64,000 bases of DNA from positions 6,421,412 through 6,485,411 of the forward strand of contig NC_051102.1 in NCBI RefSeq assembly GCF_901709675.1, in the 5' to 3' direction. Below, one piece after another: positions 36,111 through 48,439 of the stretch. The first letter of the stretch is position 1; each line of letters starts with the position of its first letter. The notes below the pieces were generated by a model, which saw only the letters and a program-made list of their open reading frames with translations, ran no database searches and was not told the origin of the DNA. A program made the position numbers and the translations under genes. This DNA is from Syngnathus acus. Its lineage: Eukaryota > Chordata > Actinopteri > Syngnathiformes > Syngnathidae.

Positions 36111-38207
36111 TCTCCATGGCAGTGGGCCAGCGGAGTGGACTTGAAGTTACTATGTGCGTCATCCCTTGTGCACATGCTACTTGTTTATTGAGTTATGAAA
36201 AGAAATAACTGACCAAACACAATTTGGGTCATTTAATTCCAACATATATTCTTTGCTTATGCATAACTGAAAATAACTGACTATATTATCCTTGCTCCAA
36301 GTACAAGTAGACTTGAAAAAAAAAAAAGAGTTACCCTAAAGCCTCAGTTTCATTCCCCGTTATCAGGAAGTGATTATGAAATATTTCCAGAGGGACCACG
36401 AGGTGGCACTGTTTACATTACCTGACCCAGATGAGGGAGGAGCAGTCTCATTAACTTTGTTGCTCATAAAATGTTGCTCGACTTGATTGAACTTGTATTA
36501 AATGCCAAAGGCATATATTTCCATCTCTTCATTCTTTGCACTGCTCCTCATCACATCAGAAAAATCCTGATGACACACCGCTAAACAAATATATGACACA
36601 AATGTAGACTGAAATTATAATGTGAGGTAGTGGAAGAGCATTCCAGTGTGCTCCTCTAAATGCAGTAACCATATCTGGTCAATGGGGGGCATACTACAAA
36701 CTACCATTCTGTGGTCATGACTTCAACCGCAGAACTGAACAAACAAGGTACCACTTCTTTATTTGTTTATTATCAATTACTTACTAATACAGACAATACA
36801 AAACACATTACTAGCTTCAGAGATAATAGGTCCAACACTATAGCGGGGGAAACGGCCATTTTGAGTCGAAGTCGACACGAGATCAGTGACGTCACATAAG
36901 GTCGGTACAAAAGAGCGCCAAAGAGGCAGAATGGCCTGCAGGATCACGTCACGTGACACGAATGCGTTCCTTGACATTCCTTTAAATCCAGAAAAACAAG
37001 ATCTCCATTAAAACCATTATGACGCACAACACAATTTAGTATTACTAAAACAATAATTCACAACAATATTCAAAAAGCAACCTATTAGCCAGATGTATTC
37101 TTTAGAGATTATCTTAACACGAAAAACAGCAGAAAAATGTTAGATTTCGGAAAGTAATCATAATTCACGTATCACGGATGGGCTGTTTATTATGTCACAA
37201 ATAGCATTGCTGTGTTTAAGGGAAAACATCACGATCACGTCTTTTGACACACAAAGCAACGTACTAGCGCTTTTCTAACATGTTAAACTAGTGATTAGTG
37301 ATAGCCTCCTTTGTTTATTTAGTTTACGTTACGATTTTGGAACATTCGTCACGGTATAAAAGAGAGAGTAGCGGTTAACGTAAGTGAGCAAATTTCATAG
37401 TAAAGTGCTGCAAACGCGACGTCACGTGGTCCGCTCTGATTGGTGGTCGCGGTCCATCGAGAGCTTTGCCACAGCAAAAGACTTGCACGGTCTCTCAGCG
37501 CTCTCATTCCCTCTGCAGCTCCTCGTAGTCGTTCGTGAAATCATCACCCACTGAAAGGTAGGAGCTTTTTGTTTTCTTTTTTTTTGTTACCACTTCTACA
37601 TAATCATCTGTACCGTACAAGGCGGGTTTTCCAATGCTTAATTATGTATATATACTTTAATACACGATAGGGTAATTCTTTGATTTGAGAATGTTTTCTA
37701 TGTGAGAAAATGGAAGAACTGCAAAATGCATTTAAAGCGTTTACATGATATCGATTATTTTTTGATGGTATTTTTATATGTGTTCGAACATGTTCGACAC
37801 ATTGATGTATTCGGGTGAGCTGCGATGTGTGATGCAAAGATTGCAATGGTGGCAGTTTGTGAAACAAAGCGGGCAGAGGAAGCTCCGCACTTAAAATGGC
37901 GCTGAAAGGGGAAGAAAATGCTAACGCTAGTTAGCATCAGGCTAACACTACTGACCACGTTTGCGGCCTCGAGGCCTGGCGCTTCGCTTCCATCGATAGT
38001 ATAATTTGTTGTCGACGTAGAATTTTTTTTGTGGGTACGACTGAATTTGGATATTCAGGTAGACCACTGTTGTTTTTCCTAATGTGCTATTTTTGGACAA
38101 ATGACCTACTTTTACCCCGTGACTGTGGCGCAATACGCAATGACGTAGTTTGAAAATCCGTTATGTGCACCTGTTCCAATTGTTTTTGTTTTCTCCCTAC
38201 TTTGAAG
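36111..38207. other. midn-cirbp spacer, cirbp promoter and 5' exon
   Basis: About 2.1 kb. The first ~400 bases are midn 3' UTR with an ATTAAA at 36497-36502. The next part is AT-rich. The cirbp promoter and its untranslated first exon lie at about 37400-37557. Intron 1 of cirbp fills the rest. No other coding exon is seen. Confidence 0.6.
37418..37557 (+). promoter_or_regulatory. cirbp: cirbp promoter and untranslated first exon
   Basis: GACGTCACGTGG at 37418-37429 combines a CRE-like half with a CACGTG E-box, and an inverted CCAAT box (ATTGG) is at 37439-37443. The transcript probably starts between here and 37500. Exon 1 ends at a donor GAAAG/GTAGGAG at 37557/37558, and the next exon opens with the start codon at 38208. 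Confidence 0.6.
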
Positions 38208-39849
38208 ATGTCGGACGAGGGAAAGTTGTTCGTTGGCGGTTTGAACTTCAGCACGACCGAGGACACCTTGGCGTCGGCCTTCGGCAAATATGGAACCATC
38301 GAAAAGGGTACGTTGATCGTGGGCCCCAATTGTTTTCATCCCTCCATCTAGTCCTGTGCTTTCAGTAAGCCCGACGCGTTCCTTTACATTGACATCTTTT
38401 AGTCTATTTTACAATTACATGTGCTGCGAGTATTTTTTTTAGGTTTTAATTTTATTTATTTTTTTCCCCTCCCCCTCCCCAGTGGATGTGATCAGAGACA
38501 AAGAGACTGGAAGGTCCCGTGGTTTTGGCTTCGTGAAATATGAAAATATGGAAGATGCTAAGGATGCGTTGGAGGCCATGAACGGAAAGGTAAATCACAA
38601 TTTCACAATGGGGAAACTATCTTATCTATATTTATATATCTGGCCTATATTGCACATCCCTCACCTTCGTAGTTGTATATACTGTGTATATATATTGTGG
38701 TTTTTATATTTTATTTTTTTACTTTTTAACCTTTTTATCTCCTTACCTTGTCTGGCACTTTAACGGACAGCGAAAGAATTTCATTGTACAAAGAAAAAGT
38801 GCTTTCCTTTTGTACATATAACAATAAACGCTTTGAATCATTGTGTGATTGGAGAAATAAAAATGAACTGTCTTCCACAGACTCTGGATAACCGGTCTAT
38901 CCGTGTGGACGAAGCAGGAAAGGGCGGTCGCTCCAGGGGAGGATACGGCTCCGGCGGACCACGAGGTGGTGGTGGAGGCCGTTTTGGGAATTCCAGAGGT
39001 AGAGGTGGGCGATTAGTCCCAACCTCTTTATGGGAATGGAGTATTTCATTAGAGCCATGCTAAAGTGCGTGTGTTATTTTTAATTTTTTTAGGTGGTTAT
39101 AATGGAGACAGGGGATATGGTGGTGGCGACAGGGGTTACAGTGACCGAAACTTTGGAGGCGGAGACAGAAGCTGTGGCGGCGGCGGCGGTGGCGGCGGTG
39201 GCGGCTACAGAAGTGGCGGCTACTCTGGCAGCTACAGAGACAATAGGTATGGATATTTTGAACAGTGACACCGTGACTTTGCTTAGGTTTTTTTTTTTTT
39301 TGCTAAAATTTCTATTTGTTCCAGGGGGCAAGGTGGCTATGGCGGCGACCGTAACAGCACATACCGCGACGGATACGACAACTATGGTAGGCATTGATGT
39401 TGCTCTCATACCGAGTAGACTTATGTTGGGGCTGGAACCACACCTCACTGTTCAATTTTTGTTGATTTTATTCCCCCCCCCCCCCCCTTTCATGTGATGC
39501 AATGTTTTCCTCCAATTTTTAAAAGCAGTCTAAAGTTTTGGGACCACACCACACGCAGCCCCAACATATCACATCTGTCTGTTACACCTTTGCTGCTTGA
39601 TGCCTAGTCAATGTCTTTTGGGAAGGTGACCAAATTTTTTCCCACCCTGCATTGAAACGAGGCTGGCGCACGATCGTGGCGTTGCTTCGCTCCCGCTGAA
39701 ATTGGGAGAGAAATGGGGGGAGCCCTTTGTTCAAAAAAAAAAAAGTGGGAGGGCTTCTGGACTGTGGTGGGTTGAGTGGGATGTTGTTAAGGAACTTTCA
39801 GTGTCTTTACCTGTGTGCCCACTTCTTATCCTCAGCTGAAAACAACTAA
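38208..39849 (+). CDS. cirbp: Cold-inducible RNA-binding protein CIRBP
   Basis: Nuclear and stress-granule RNA-binding protein induced by mild cold; it stabilises target mRNAs. Coding exons: 38208-38307, 38483-38589, 38881-38998, 39093-39246, 39325-39386, 39836-39849; 184 residues. The single RRM (about 1-80) has RNP2 KLFVGGLNF and RNP1 RGFGFVKY. The tail is glycine-rich with RGG/GGY repeats and a run of nine Gly, followed by [14 protein letters not shown] and AENN, like the mammalian end. The donor of exon 3 could be 38998 or six bases later; both keep phase. The short gap before the last coding exon and the extended 3' region suggest alternative splicing, as known for CIRBP. Confidence 0.97.
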
Positions 39850-42380
39850 ACATCTCCCCGATTCAAGATCATCACTTGGCTGGCTGTATTTCAAAGATGC
39901 GCTCCTCAAGGAAACCCGTCCATGTTGTTATTGCTGACCTTAGTTTTGTAGTTCTGTTGTAGTAACCAAGCATCTTAAAACGAATGTAGCCCTGAGTTTT
40001 GGTCATTCCCCTACTTTTTTTAAGCAAAAATGAAATCGTGTTCAGATACGGAAATGGCAGTTGACATTCTTGGCTTTGGTTGGGGGGCACCACAAATCCT
40101 TCCCGACTCTCGTTAACTGTTTGGAGTAGGTCAATTCCATGAAGCCTCGAATTTTGGGGTCCGACTGGGCAAGGCCGTGACTTTTTGTTTTTGCGCAGCC
40201 ACACACAAAGCCCTTTAATCCCCCCCCCCCCCCCCCCCCCCAGAACGCTTGCTGGTTTGGAGTCCTTTTTTTTTTTTTATATTGATGCCGTTGATGGGGC
40301 TCATTTGTTCCCTTGAGGTTACCACCGACTGACCCTCCCTCTGAGGTTTCCACTCTGAGGACCGAGATTCATTTGCCCTGACAGATTTAGGGGGGAGGGG
40401 AGGAGGATACTGGGCCAAATTTCCTTTTTACAATTCAACTTAGGTTAGCTGGCGCCTCCTGTGTGTGCAATTTCCCAAAAGCGTGAATTCCTTTCAGACT
40501 GGTGAACTACAAATCCGAAGTGGCCGGCTGTTCATGAAGTTGCTAATTGCAGCATGCTACAGTCTGTCCAAGGTATCTTCTGTGCTCAACATTTGCATTT
40601 CTTAAAAATGTGCTGTAAATTGGACTAATCTTGTCAAGCGATCAAAACAAAAATGTAACTTCGTTTCCAAAAAGCAAATTCACGATCGGGAACAGATTTG
40701 TACTTTGTTCTTTGTATGGTCCCTTTTTTTTTTGTCAGTTCGGCTTCATGGAGCCCATTAAACAGATTGTGGAAAATAATCTTTGGATTCTTGCCTCAAA
40801 AAGTGTCGCATGGGGGGACGTTATTTTAGCAGCGTGTCCGTTAGTTGATAACTAGGGATGCATTTGGAGTCTAAATTTGAGTTAGTCAACAAAAGCTGCC
40901 CGACTGCTTCCCAATCTGAACCTCCATTGAGAACGGACCGACTTTTCAGACTTCGATTGGGCGACGTGAATGTGCAGGCTCGAACCCTCTAGCGAGTCAG
41001 TCGCTGGGAACGTTTAGCTGGTGTTCTGGTCATGTTAATGCTTCATTACATTCAAGAGGTCAGCTACTTCCAAATCCCACAAGTCCTTGGAGAATGAAGC
41101 GTTGCGCCTACCAACAAGTGCTGCTCAGAGATGAAAGCTGCTCTCTTGCCTAGGTCATATGTGGAGAGAGAGTAGGCCAATGCACGTGAGGTAAAAATCT
41201 CCTTTTGCTTTGCTCACATCCTTCCAACTCAGTTGTCATTGTTTCCATGAATGCCCTCAAGTTCAGTCGCTCTTTTCTAGTCCTCTTGCCTCACAAGTCG
41301 TCCACAAACATGACATGGCCGCTAAAGCCTTCCTTTTTCCGAATCCTTTTTAATACCTGAGGAAATGTTTGTGAAGCTCCTGGAATGTAATTGCTCCATC
41401 AGTTCACCAAAACGGCAACCAAAAAAAAGCACTGGCCTCTTGAGTCATGGATTGTACTGACCTGTCCACTTCAGTTCACTGCATTAGTCCTCTAATTTGC
41501 CTCCCCTTGTAACGACCCACAAGATTCTCCTAAAAAATTTACTCTTACGTCTTACATTTGACTAAGTGGTGAGTTTCAGGCCCATGAATAGTGTTGCATG
41601 CTGTTGGATTTTTTTTTTTTTTTTTTAATTGTATTTGGGTTGCATCATGGTGTTGGTGCACAGATTTGACATGTTCTCTTTTTCTCCAGGTTGAACTGAT
41701 GGTTGGACTTGTGGATGTCACAGCTGAAGGGAGTATCCGCCAGAGACGCCTGGCAATGGGTGGCAACGCCAGTCGGAGCTAATGGGTATGTTTTATTTCG
41801 CTAAATTTCCCGAATAAATTTGTTCAGAAAAGTGGACCCAATACGGATTGCATAAATTCCATTCCACGGTTACCATTTAATAATCGCTAAAAATGGAAAA
41901 ACATTTTTGGACCAGCGCAATGAGATTTTTTATTTCTAAAAATATATATATTTTTGTCAAGTGTTTTTAGATAATATTTTAATTCCTTGTTTTGACAGGT
42001 TACCTTGAAAATATTCTGCAACCAAAGAATATTTTTCCGTCTAGTTGGAAGTGTATTTCTAGAAATACCTTAATGTCAAACTTAACATGTTTGCCTGATC
42101 GGGATAATGGCACTTGTACATCTCATAATTCAATGTACCAACAAAGTACTTATTTGTTTTTGTTTTTTTTTTCCCCCCCCCCAATATCTGCTGATTGAAT
42201 TTTCAGGCCCAATCGATTGCTACAATAAATTGTGGCTCAGAGTGGTTAAGTGTCGACGTGCTTAAAGAAAAATGCCAGGGGGGACAGACTTGCACATCAC
42301 TGAAGGAGTTCCTAGATTGAGATCGTTTTGAAAATGTTTAATGTTGTTCCTGCATTTATTAAATAAATTGACTAAAACTA
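39850..42380 (+). other. cirbp: cirbp extended and spliced 3' untranslated region
   Basis: About 2.5 kb on the coding strand without a conserved ORF. Two exon-like blocks lie inside: 41690-41785 (acceptor TTTCTCCAG, donor AATGG/GTATG) and 41999 onward (acceptor TTTGACAG). AATAAA signals at 42224-42229 and 42362-42367 probably end the transcript. A run of 22 C is at 40220-40241. Joining the coding exon at 39386 directly to 41690 would add one Gly codon and stop, giving a slightly shorter C-terminus. Confidence 0.5.
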
Positions 42381-42786
42381 CTTTGGTTTCCTTTTCATTA
42401 TTTCAAGTATTTTTCATTTACACACCTTTTGAAATGTTACATACTCCTGGGGTATATAGGAAAATGAACTATGGGAATTGTTCCACCCACCCCAATTGTG
42501 CTGTGTAATTTAAGATCAAGAGTAGAAATCTGTTGCAAACAATGTTGGCTAATAGCTCAAACTTGCTGAATCTCAAAATTTAAGCCACACTAAAGTGACA
42601 GTACAAACTTTACATTGCAACAGATCAATTTAACCCATCAAAATGCTCAGTGCTTTGGTCAAAATAATTTATATACACACACAAAGTGGGAACAGAAAAT
42701 GCATCTTTAATATTGGAACATGTACAAAGCAGACGAAGCCGAGGCTACGTGGCGTTGGGAAGCGGGCCAGCCAAACTTGGGATGAG

Positions 42787-44138
42787 TTACACATACCACA
42801 AGAAGCCAAAGCGCTTGTGCAAAAACTGTTCCCGGGGCCTGAGGTTGAAGAGTTCTTCGGACATAGGGGGTACCCAGCGCTCTGTGTGAAAGACGCTCTC
42901 ACCCACCTGGAGGAAGACAAACAACCAGTGTCAGCGTACGTCAATTCAAAATTCCCTTTTATATAAGAGTGCGCTCCATTTTACCTTCCACCCGGGAACA
43001 TCCTTCATGAGAATTGCCTCCTCTTCTAGATTTTCCCTCAACATCCGCAAGTTCCTGCCAAAGAACAATTTAAAAACATGAACAAAAATCCACATTACAA
43101 ACCAAGCCATACCATAATAGGTGAAAAACCACAATATTAACCATCCTGTTTATTTTTTCTGCATGCAATAAACTAAAAAGTGCATCAGCGAATGTGGGTC
43201 ACAGTACAGTCCTCTCCGAAATTATTGGAACAGCAATTTGTTGACATTTGGCTGAATATCAGACAAAAAAAAAAAAGGGAATTCTAGCTTTTACTTAATT
43301 CTATTATCACCTCACTGTGTTAACTCAAAACAGAACCTTTAGTTTGAAGCGACTCATTTTTCAATTGAACAAAAGTATTGGGACGTGTGACTGATGCGTG
43401 TTTCTACTTGAGTGTCGCCCTTTAATTGCTTAAACATGACATAAAGCAAGACCATCACCTGCGGTCTTGCTCCGCCTGCAATAGCGGCATCATGGCTATC
43501 CTGGCTTCCAGCTCCTCGATCTGTAAGCGCCTGTGGCACACAAAAGGTCAAACATTGACCTCAGTGTTTCAGATGCAGCGGTTTTCCTAAAATACAGCAA
43601 CCTACCTCCTCTCACGGTTCCACTTAAAAATTCTCCAGTAGCCGAATATCATGATGCCGATGCCAATGCCAAACATGCTGTAACCTGTTGAATAGGGACT
43701 AGTGAGTGTAATTGCTAAGATTAGTTATTCCTAACTGGGACAAACGCAACAGGAAATGTTCCAATATCACGTATTTATGCCAGCTGCATTAAATAGAATT
43801 CAAAATAGAGATAATCTCGCGCGAGGAGACCTTCGTATGCAGCATTGAGGTAAGTAACAATTATTATCATATTTGTGCAAATGTCAATTTAAGTTTGAAA
43901 AAAAAGTCATTGTTATTTCTGCATCAAACTCATCGCTGTAGCTTGTTAGCATTAGCATTGAGCCGCTTTAAGTAAGGGTAGTCCGAGGCGCTTTGTGTAC
44001 TTAGTTGTTGCAAACTTTGTAAGATGAGAGTGTGGTGCGTGTACCCGAGAGTCCTCTTTTGGGTAAATTTCGCTTGTAGTCGAAGCCGGCATAACCCCCG
44101 GGAGGAGGCATGTCCTGCTTCACCTTGGAGCTCGCCAT
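42787..44138 (-). CDS. ndufa13: NADH dehydrogenase subunit NDUFA13 (GRIM-19)
   Basis: Accessory subunit of mitochondrial complex I in the inner membrane, also linked to interferon/retinoid-induced cell death and STAT3 in mammals. Five exons (minus): 44138-44045, 43684-43606, 43530-43459, 43054-42985, 42906-42787; 144 residues, the family length. It starts [21 protein letters not shown] single membrane helix lies at about 33-52 ([15 protein letters not shown]), followed by [39 protein letters not shown] and [13 protein letters not shown]. It ends FGFLWYV. It is convergent with cirbp; a minus-strand ATTAAA at 42711-42706 may end its transcript. Intron 3 carries a small DNA-transposon-like repeat. 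Confidence 0.98.
43198..43400. mobile_element. Tc1/mariner-like MITE remnant in ndufa13 intron 3
   Basis: CAGTCCTCTCCGAAATTATT followed by GGAACAGCAA at the left, and inverted-looking AAAAGTATTGGGACG at the right, resemble the ends of a common fish Tc1/mariner-type short element. The borders and target duplication are not clear. Confidence 0.35.
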
Positions 44139-44264
44139 CTTTCCTCCGACTCCACGGTCCAAAACACAAGGGTGAAACAACTCTTCTTCTTCTTCTTGAC
44201 TACAGCTAAAGGCACTCGGGCGCCCTCACATGACTTGCATTGAAATTTTATTTTTATAAAAAAT

Positions 44265-44450
44265 AAAATAAAAAAAAAAGCCTTACTATGCATGGTCATT
44301 TTTTCACACAAAAAATGTTTTACTATGCATGGTCATTTTTTTCACTAAAAAGCCTTACTATACATGCTCTTTTTATTTACTAAAAAGCCTTACTGTACAT
44401 GCTCTTTTTTTATATTAAAAAAACACGCTACTATACATAGTCATCTTGAA
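44265..44450. repeat. Degenerate tandem repeat, about five copies
   Basis: The core TTACTATGCATGGTCATTTT recurs with changes (TACTATACATGCTC, TACTGTACATGCTC, TACTATACATAGTC) about every 35-50 bases, often after AAAAAGCC. It lies just upstream of ndufa13. Confidence 0.75.
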
Positions 44451-44494
44451 AAAAACTGAAACTAACAAAAAAATACACTGTACACTTTAACATC

Positions 44495-44581
44495 CATGTA
44501 TGTATGTATGTATGTATGTATGTATGTATGTATGTATGTATGTATGTATGTATGTATGTATGTATGTATGTATCTATCTAG

Positions 44582-44664
<83 letters not shown>

Positions 44665-44666
44665 CC

Positions 44667-44705
<39 letters not shown>

Positions 44706-44720
44706 GTCTCTGTCTCTGTC

Positions 44721-44813
<93 letters not shown>

Positions 44814-44818
44814 GTCTG
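44495..44818. repeat. Compound microsatellite (ATGT)n(CTAT)n(CTGT)n(CT)n
   Basis: Four adjoining simple arrays: ATGT to about 44572, CTAT to about 44664, CTGT to about 44700 and CT to 44818. The long ORFs read here in several frames are repeat artefacts. Confidence 0.98.
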
Positions 44819-47800
44819 AGAGACTTCTTTCTGTAAATAATTAGTAAGATATTGAATTTTTTCAAAGTTTAAAGGAGTCAAATTCAAAATTTTATTGAAA
44901 TTTTGCTTTTCAAAAAAATTAAGCGTGTGAACTATGTGACCAATCCTTCAAATTCGGTATCAGTATTATAAATATTAACATATTTGAAACCCTAGTGAAG
45001 ATAAGTAGTACAGAGAATGTTGGCTGGAGAAAACGCTATCTGGTCATCATGAAGTCTCTTGCCTTTTATCTGGTGGACAACAGCGCAGGAGCGGTCACGT
45101 CACGTCACCAGGGGGTGGAGACTGTTCGTCATGAGTTTGAACTTCTGGGACGCTTGAGGCTTTCTTGGAATCCGCCGAGAGGAGCCGTTTCCTGCCAAAT
45201 AGTGAGCCGGTGCTCATCGTCATTGCAGCAGCCTCTTCCTGCATTCATTGTTACTACGCTTAATGAGGATTAAGTTGACGCCGTCATGTGACCTACGCAC
45301 AAACAGAGAGAATACGGCGTTAAATTTCATTTCAACACTGGGCTAACCCCCACCTTAACCACTAAATCCCCAATTTTAGTCCATTATATCTTGGCATCAC
45401 AACTTGCCAAATTACAATACTAAAAACAACGTTGCCTTGATTTACGAGTTTAATTTGTTTGGCGGCTATGCTCATAACTCAAAACACGTCTCAAATCTTT
45501 TGACAATGAAATAAATGGAAAGGCCAAGAAAGCACTACAGTGTTTTGAACATGTTCCTTTCCTAAAATTGTCGGCAAAGATTTTGTGACTTTGAACGAAC
45601 CCCCAAAAACCCGTGGATGCGCATTTTCCTATCTTCATCAACAGTCAAAAAAATTGCAACCCCCCCCCCCCCCCTTGTTGAATATGGTCTTAGATTGCAT
45701 CTACTTTTATATAAACGCAAGTAATTGTAATTCTACTTCAATAGGAAATGCAGTTTTACCACCTCTGCAAACTCTCTGAACTCTCAAAAAAAAAATGATT
45801 GTTACATTTCCAGTTCTTCCTGTTATTGTTTCCAAAGTGGGACACAGTCACTTTTCAGTGAGGTCATTATCAAAGCAATTAGTCTTGTCAACAGTTTAAT
45901 TACTTGTGTTATTAAATACCAACATTGCCACGTTTGGCAAGTAAAAGCTAGCATTTTGAAACTTGTCATGAACACCTTGACTGTCCAGAAGCATTTTTTA
46001 TGAGCATTCCATGGAGAATCTTCGATGAGTTTTTGAAAATGTTGTCCTAAAATATGCACATAAACCACCAGCAGGTAAAGTAAAACTTGTCATTTTTTTA
46101 TATATACAGTGACTATAAAAAGTTTACATTTAGTTTTTGTGATATTAAATAAAAATTTGCTAAAAAGCTAATAAAAAAAGTTCACTATTAATATGACTTA
46201 CAACCTGTGCAACTCAGTTTAATTAAAACAAAAAATCACAAAAAGAATTAGAAATTACTGAAAAAAACTGAGATAGTGTAATTGGGCTGCAACCCTGAAA
46301 AATGCACCAATCGATTAAGGACGTCTTCAAACTGATGTTAAAATATGTGACATTAGTAATACCAACTCACTCGTAAGCACCTAGCATTGTGACGCAAGTA
46401 ATTGCGGGAATGTGACGCAACCAGAAAATCTACCAAGACTAAACCATTTTATATACCAGGATTGACACTTCCATAAAAATGTTACCCCATGAAATTGGAC
46501 ACATTTACAGACAGACACAAACTTCAATTACTAATAATATTAACGAAGCAAAAAGAGGATAAAGAGCGGAGCAGTTTAAGCATTATGTTACTAAAACATG
46601 CATTTATTTCATCCAGTTTTATCAGGGTAATAGTGAACAGATGCCTTTCCGCAGTCAAGTCAACGTATGGCCTCAGGAGATGGAGCGGCGGGATGAGAGG
46701 AGGGAGACAATCAGACCTGATGACACAGCATCATCTAAAGAGAAGCTTTGGACGCTAGAATGAAGCTGACAAAGCACTCAGTCGCAACCCCCCCCCCCCC
46801 ACCTGTTAGAGAGCACCCCCCCCTCCAGTGCTTATGCTGACTTCTTCTGTCTGTACCATATCAGTGTCATATAAAAAAAATGCAAGATGCAAAAAAAGGC
46901 AAAATCTGTACAAAACTTGCGGTTTTGGTTATGTCATAATCATTAAATCCATATTTAGTGTAACATACTAGGATGGGAAGACATAGGTGAACATTACAAA
47001 TGAAATCATTTGAAACAATTCCACGTGAAACCAAATATGTCACCTTGCATTACTGTTGCATTTCATAAGACCTGAAGTGGTCAAGAGACAGAATACAAAC
47101 AATAAGTTTGACATAGTAAGATCCACAAAGGGTGTACAAGTGAAATGTATGCAACTGAAAGTGTTGGAAGGATCTCCAGAACTGTCATTTTACACCCTGG
47201 AGCAATGAACATGAAAACTATTTTCATATTTGACAAGTTGATAATCCAGCTCAGCTACTTGGCTTGGTTAAGCAGTATTGCTAGTTTTGTCATTTTCTGC
47301 AGGACTTCTTGTTCTTTGTGTTTCAGGCGTTGTAATTGACAGATCAGTTTTAGAAGGGTAAACTAAGAAATCCAAATGATACACTTAGTGCAAACTCAAA
47401 ACCGTGTCAAAAAACACATCTAAAGTTAAGATGGTGTGGGCAGCATCACTATTTGGGGCTCTTCTTCCTCCGCTGGAACTGGGGCTTTGGTCAGGATAGA
47501 CAGAATTATGGACAAATCCAAATCAGCATGAGCAGAAAATCCTCAGGCTTCTGCAAGGAAACAAAACAAAAACAAAAATGTTCGAAAAAGCCTACTTGCT
47601 GAAATTTTATTTGGTATGAATCAGTGGTACTTGAAATGCTGGCCGGTGGGTGTCGACTCAAATTTAACATGATTGGTTAATTTTGAACACAGCCACATCC
47701 CACTTATACAGGGGTGTGCACATTTATGCAACTTCAGTTTTTCAGTTATCGCTATCTACCTTCTCAAAAAGAATGTTATTTTTTTGAAGGAGAAAATGTG

Positions 47801-48200
47801 ATGAAAGAACTTGTGTAAAAACAACAAGAAAACTTAATTCTTTTTTAATCTTTGTCATGACTGCCTAGTTCTATGAAGTGTGATGTTATAGGCTGCTGTT
47901 TTTCCTCATTCAAAACACATTACAATAGTTTTTGGTTGGATTAATTCATATGATGAGTTTTCTGAGTTATGAGCACGACCAAAAACGATTCAAACTCGTA
48001 TCTCAAGGCCACTCTGCACTTCTTACTTCCCAAAGCTGACTCCGTTGTTGATGGCTAATAAAGTGTGATATGCCCACATGATTCTGTAATATGGTTGGAT
48101 GGAAGTGAGTGAGCGTGCAGGATGCAATCAGTCCTGAGGGAGTCCAGGGAGGGGGGTGGGGACTTTGCTCATCCTTCCAACCTTGGGCCGTGGTGGTCAT
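44819..48200. other. ndufa13-gatad2a spacer
   Basis: AT-rich intergenic DNA between two divergent genes. Around 46080-47830 it looks like decayed DNA-transposon sequence (GTGACTATAAAAAGTTTACA near 46110, GGGTGTGCACATTTATGCAA near 47712). There are C runs at 45660-45674 and 46790. I see no supported gene. Confidence 0.45.
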
Positions 48201-48439
48201 CGGTTTACATGATGTGATCCCGTCGCCCTGGTATGCCGAGGTGCGCATGCCCACTAAAGAGGACGCAGCGGCTCCATGTGTGTTGAGGCGCATTATTTGG
48301 CAACAGACACGGCAGCGGGGAGGGCCGAAAAAAAGAGGATATCCCCTTGATTTAAAAAAGCAACGATTTATCCAGGTTAACAGCAGATTAAACATTTCTT
48401 GGTCGACCATCGGCGACGAGCGGGCGACAAAGCGACCGA
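48200..48439 (+). other. gatad2a: Probable gatad2a 5' untranslated exon
   Basis: A GC-richer block that ends in a strong donor, GACCGA/GTAAGTTG, at 48439/48440. It carries no conserved coding sequence, and the first coding exon of gatad2a has an acceptor three bases before its ATG. The 5' edge is not known. GC-rich sequence continues to about 49450, so other promoters are possible. Confidence 0.45.

Noticed and set aside
39089-39497. ORFs rich in Val/Ala/Thr on both strands over cirbp
   Set aside because: They are alternative frames of the GGN-repeat glycine tail of cirbp.
44496-44887. Several long ORFs of YVCM, YLSI, LSLS and RERE repeats
   Set aside because: All are frames through the compound microsatellite; reading in many frames on both strands is an artefact.
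47390-47570. Possible Tc1-like transposase fragment
   Set aside because: A few words resemble a transposase, but the frame is broken and I could not align it with confidence.
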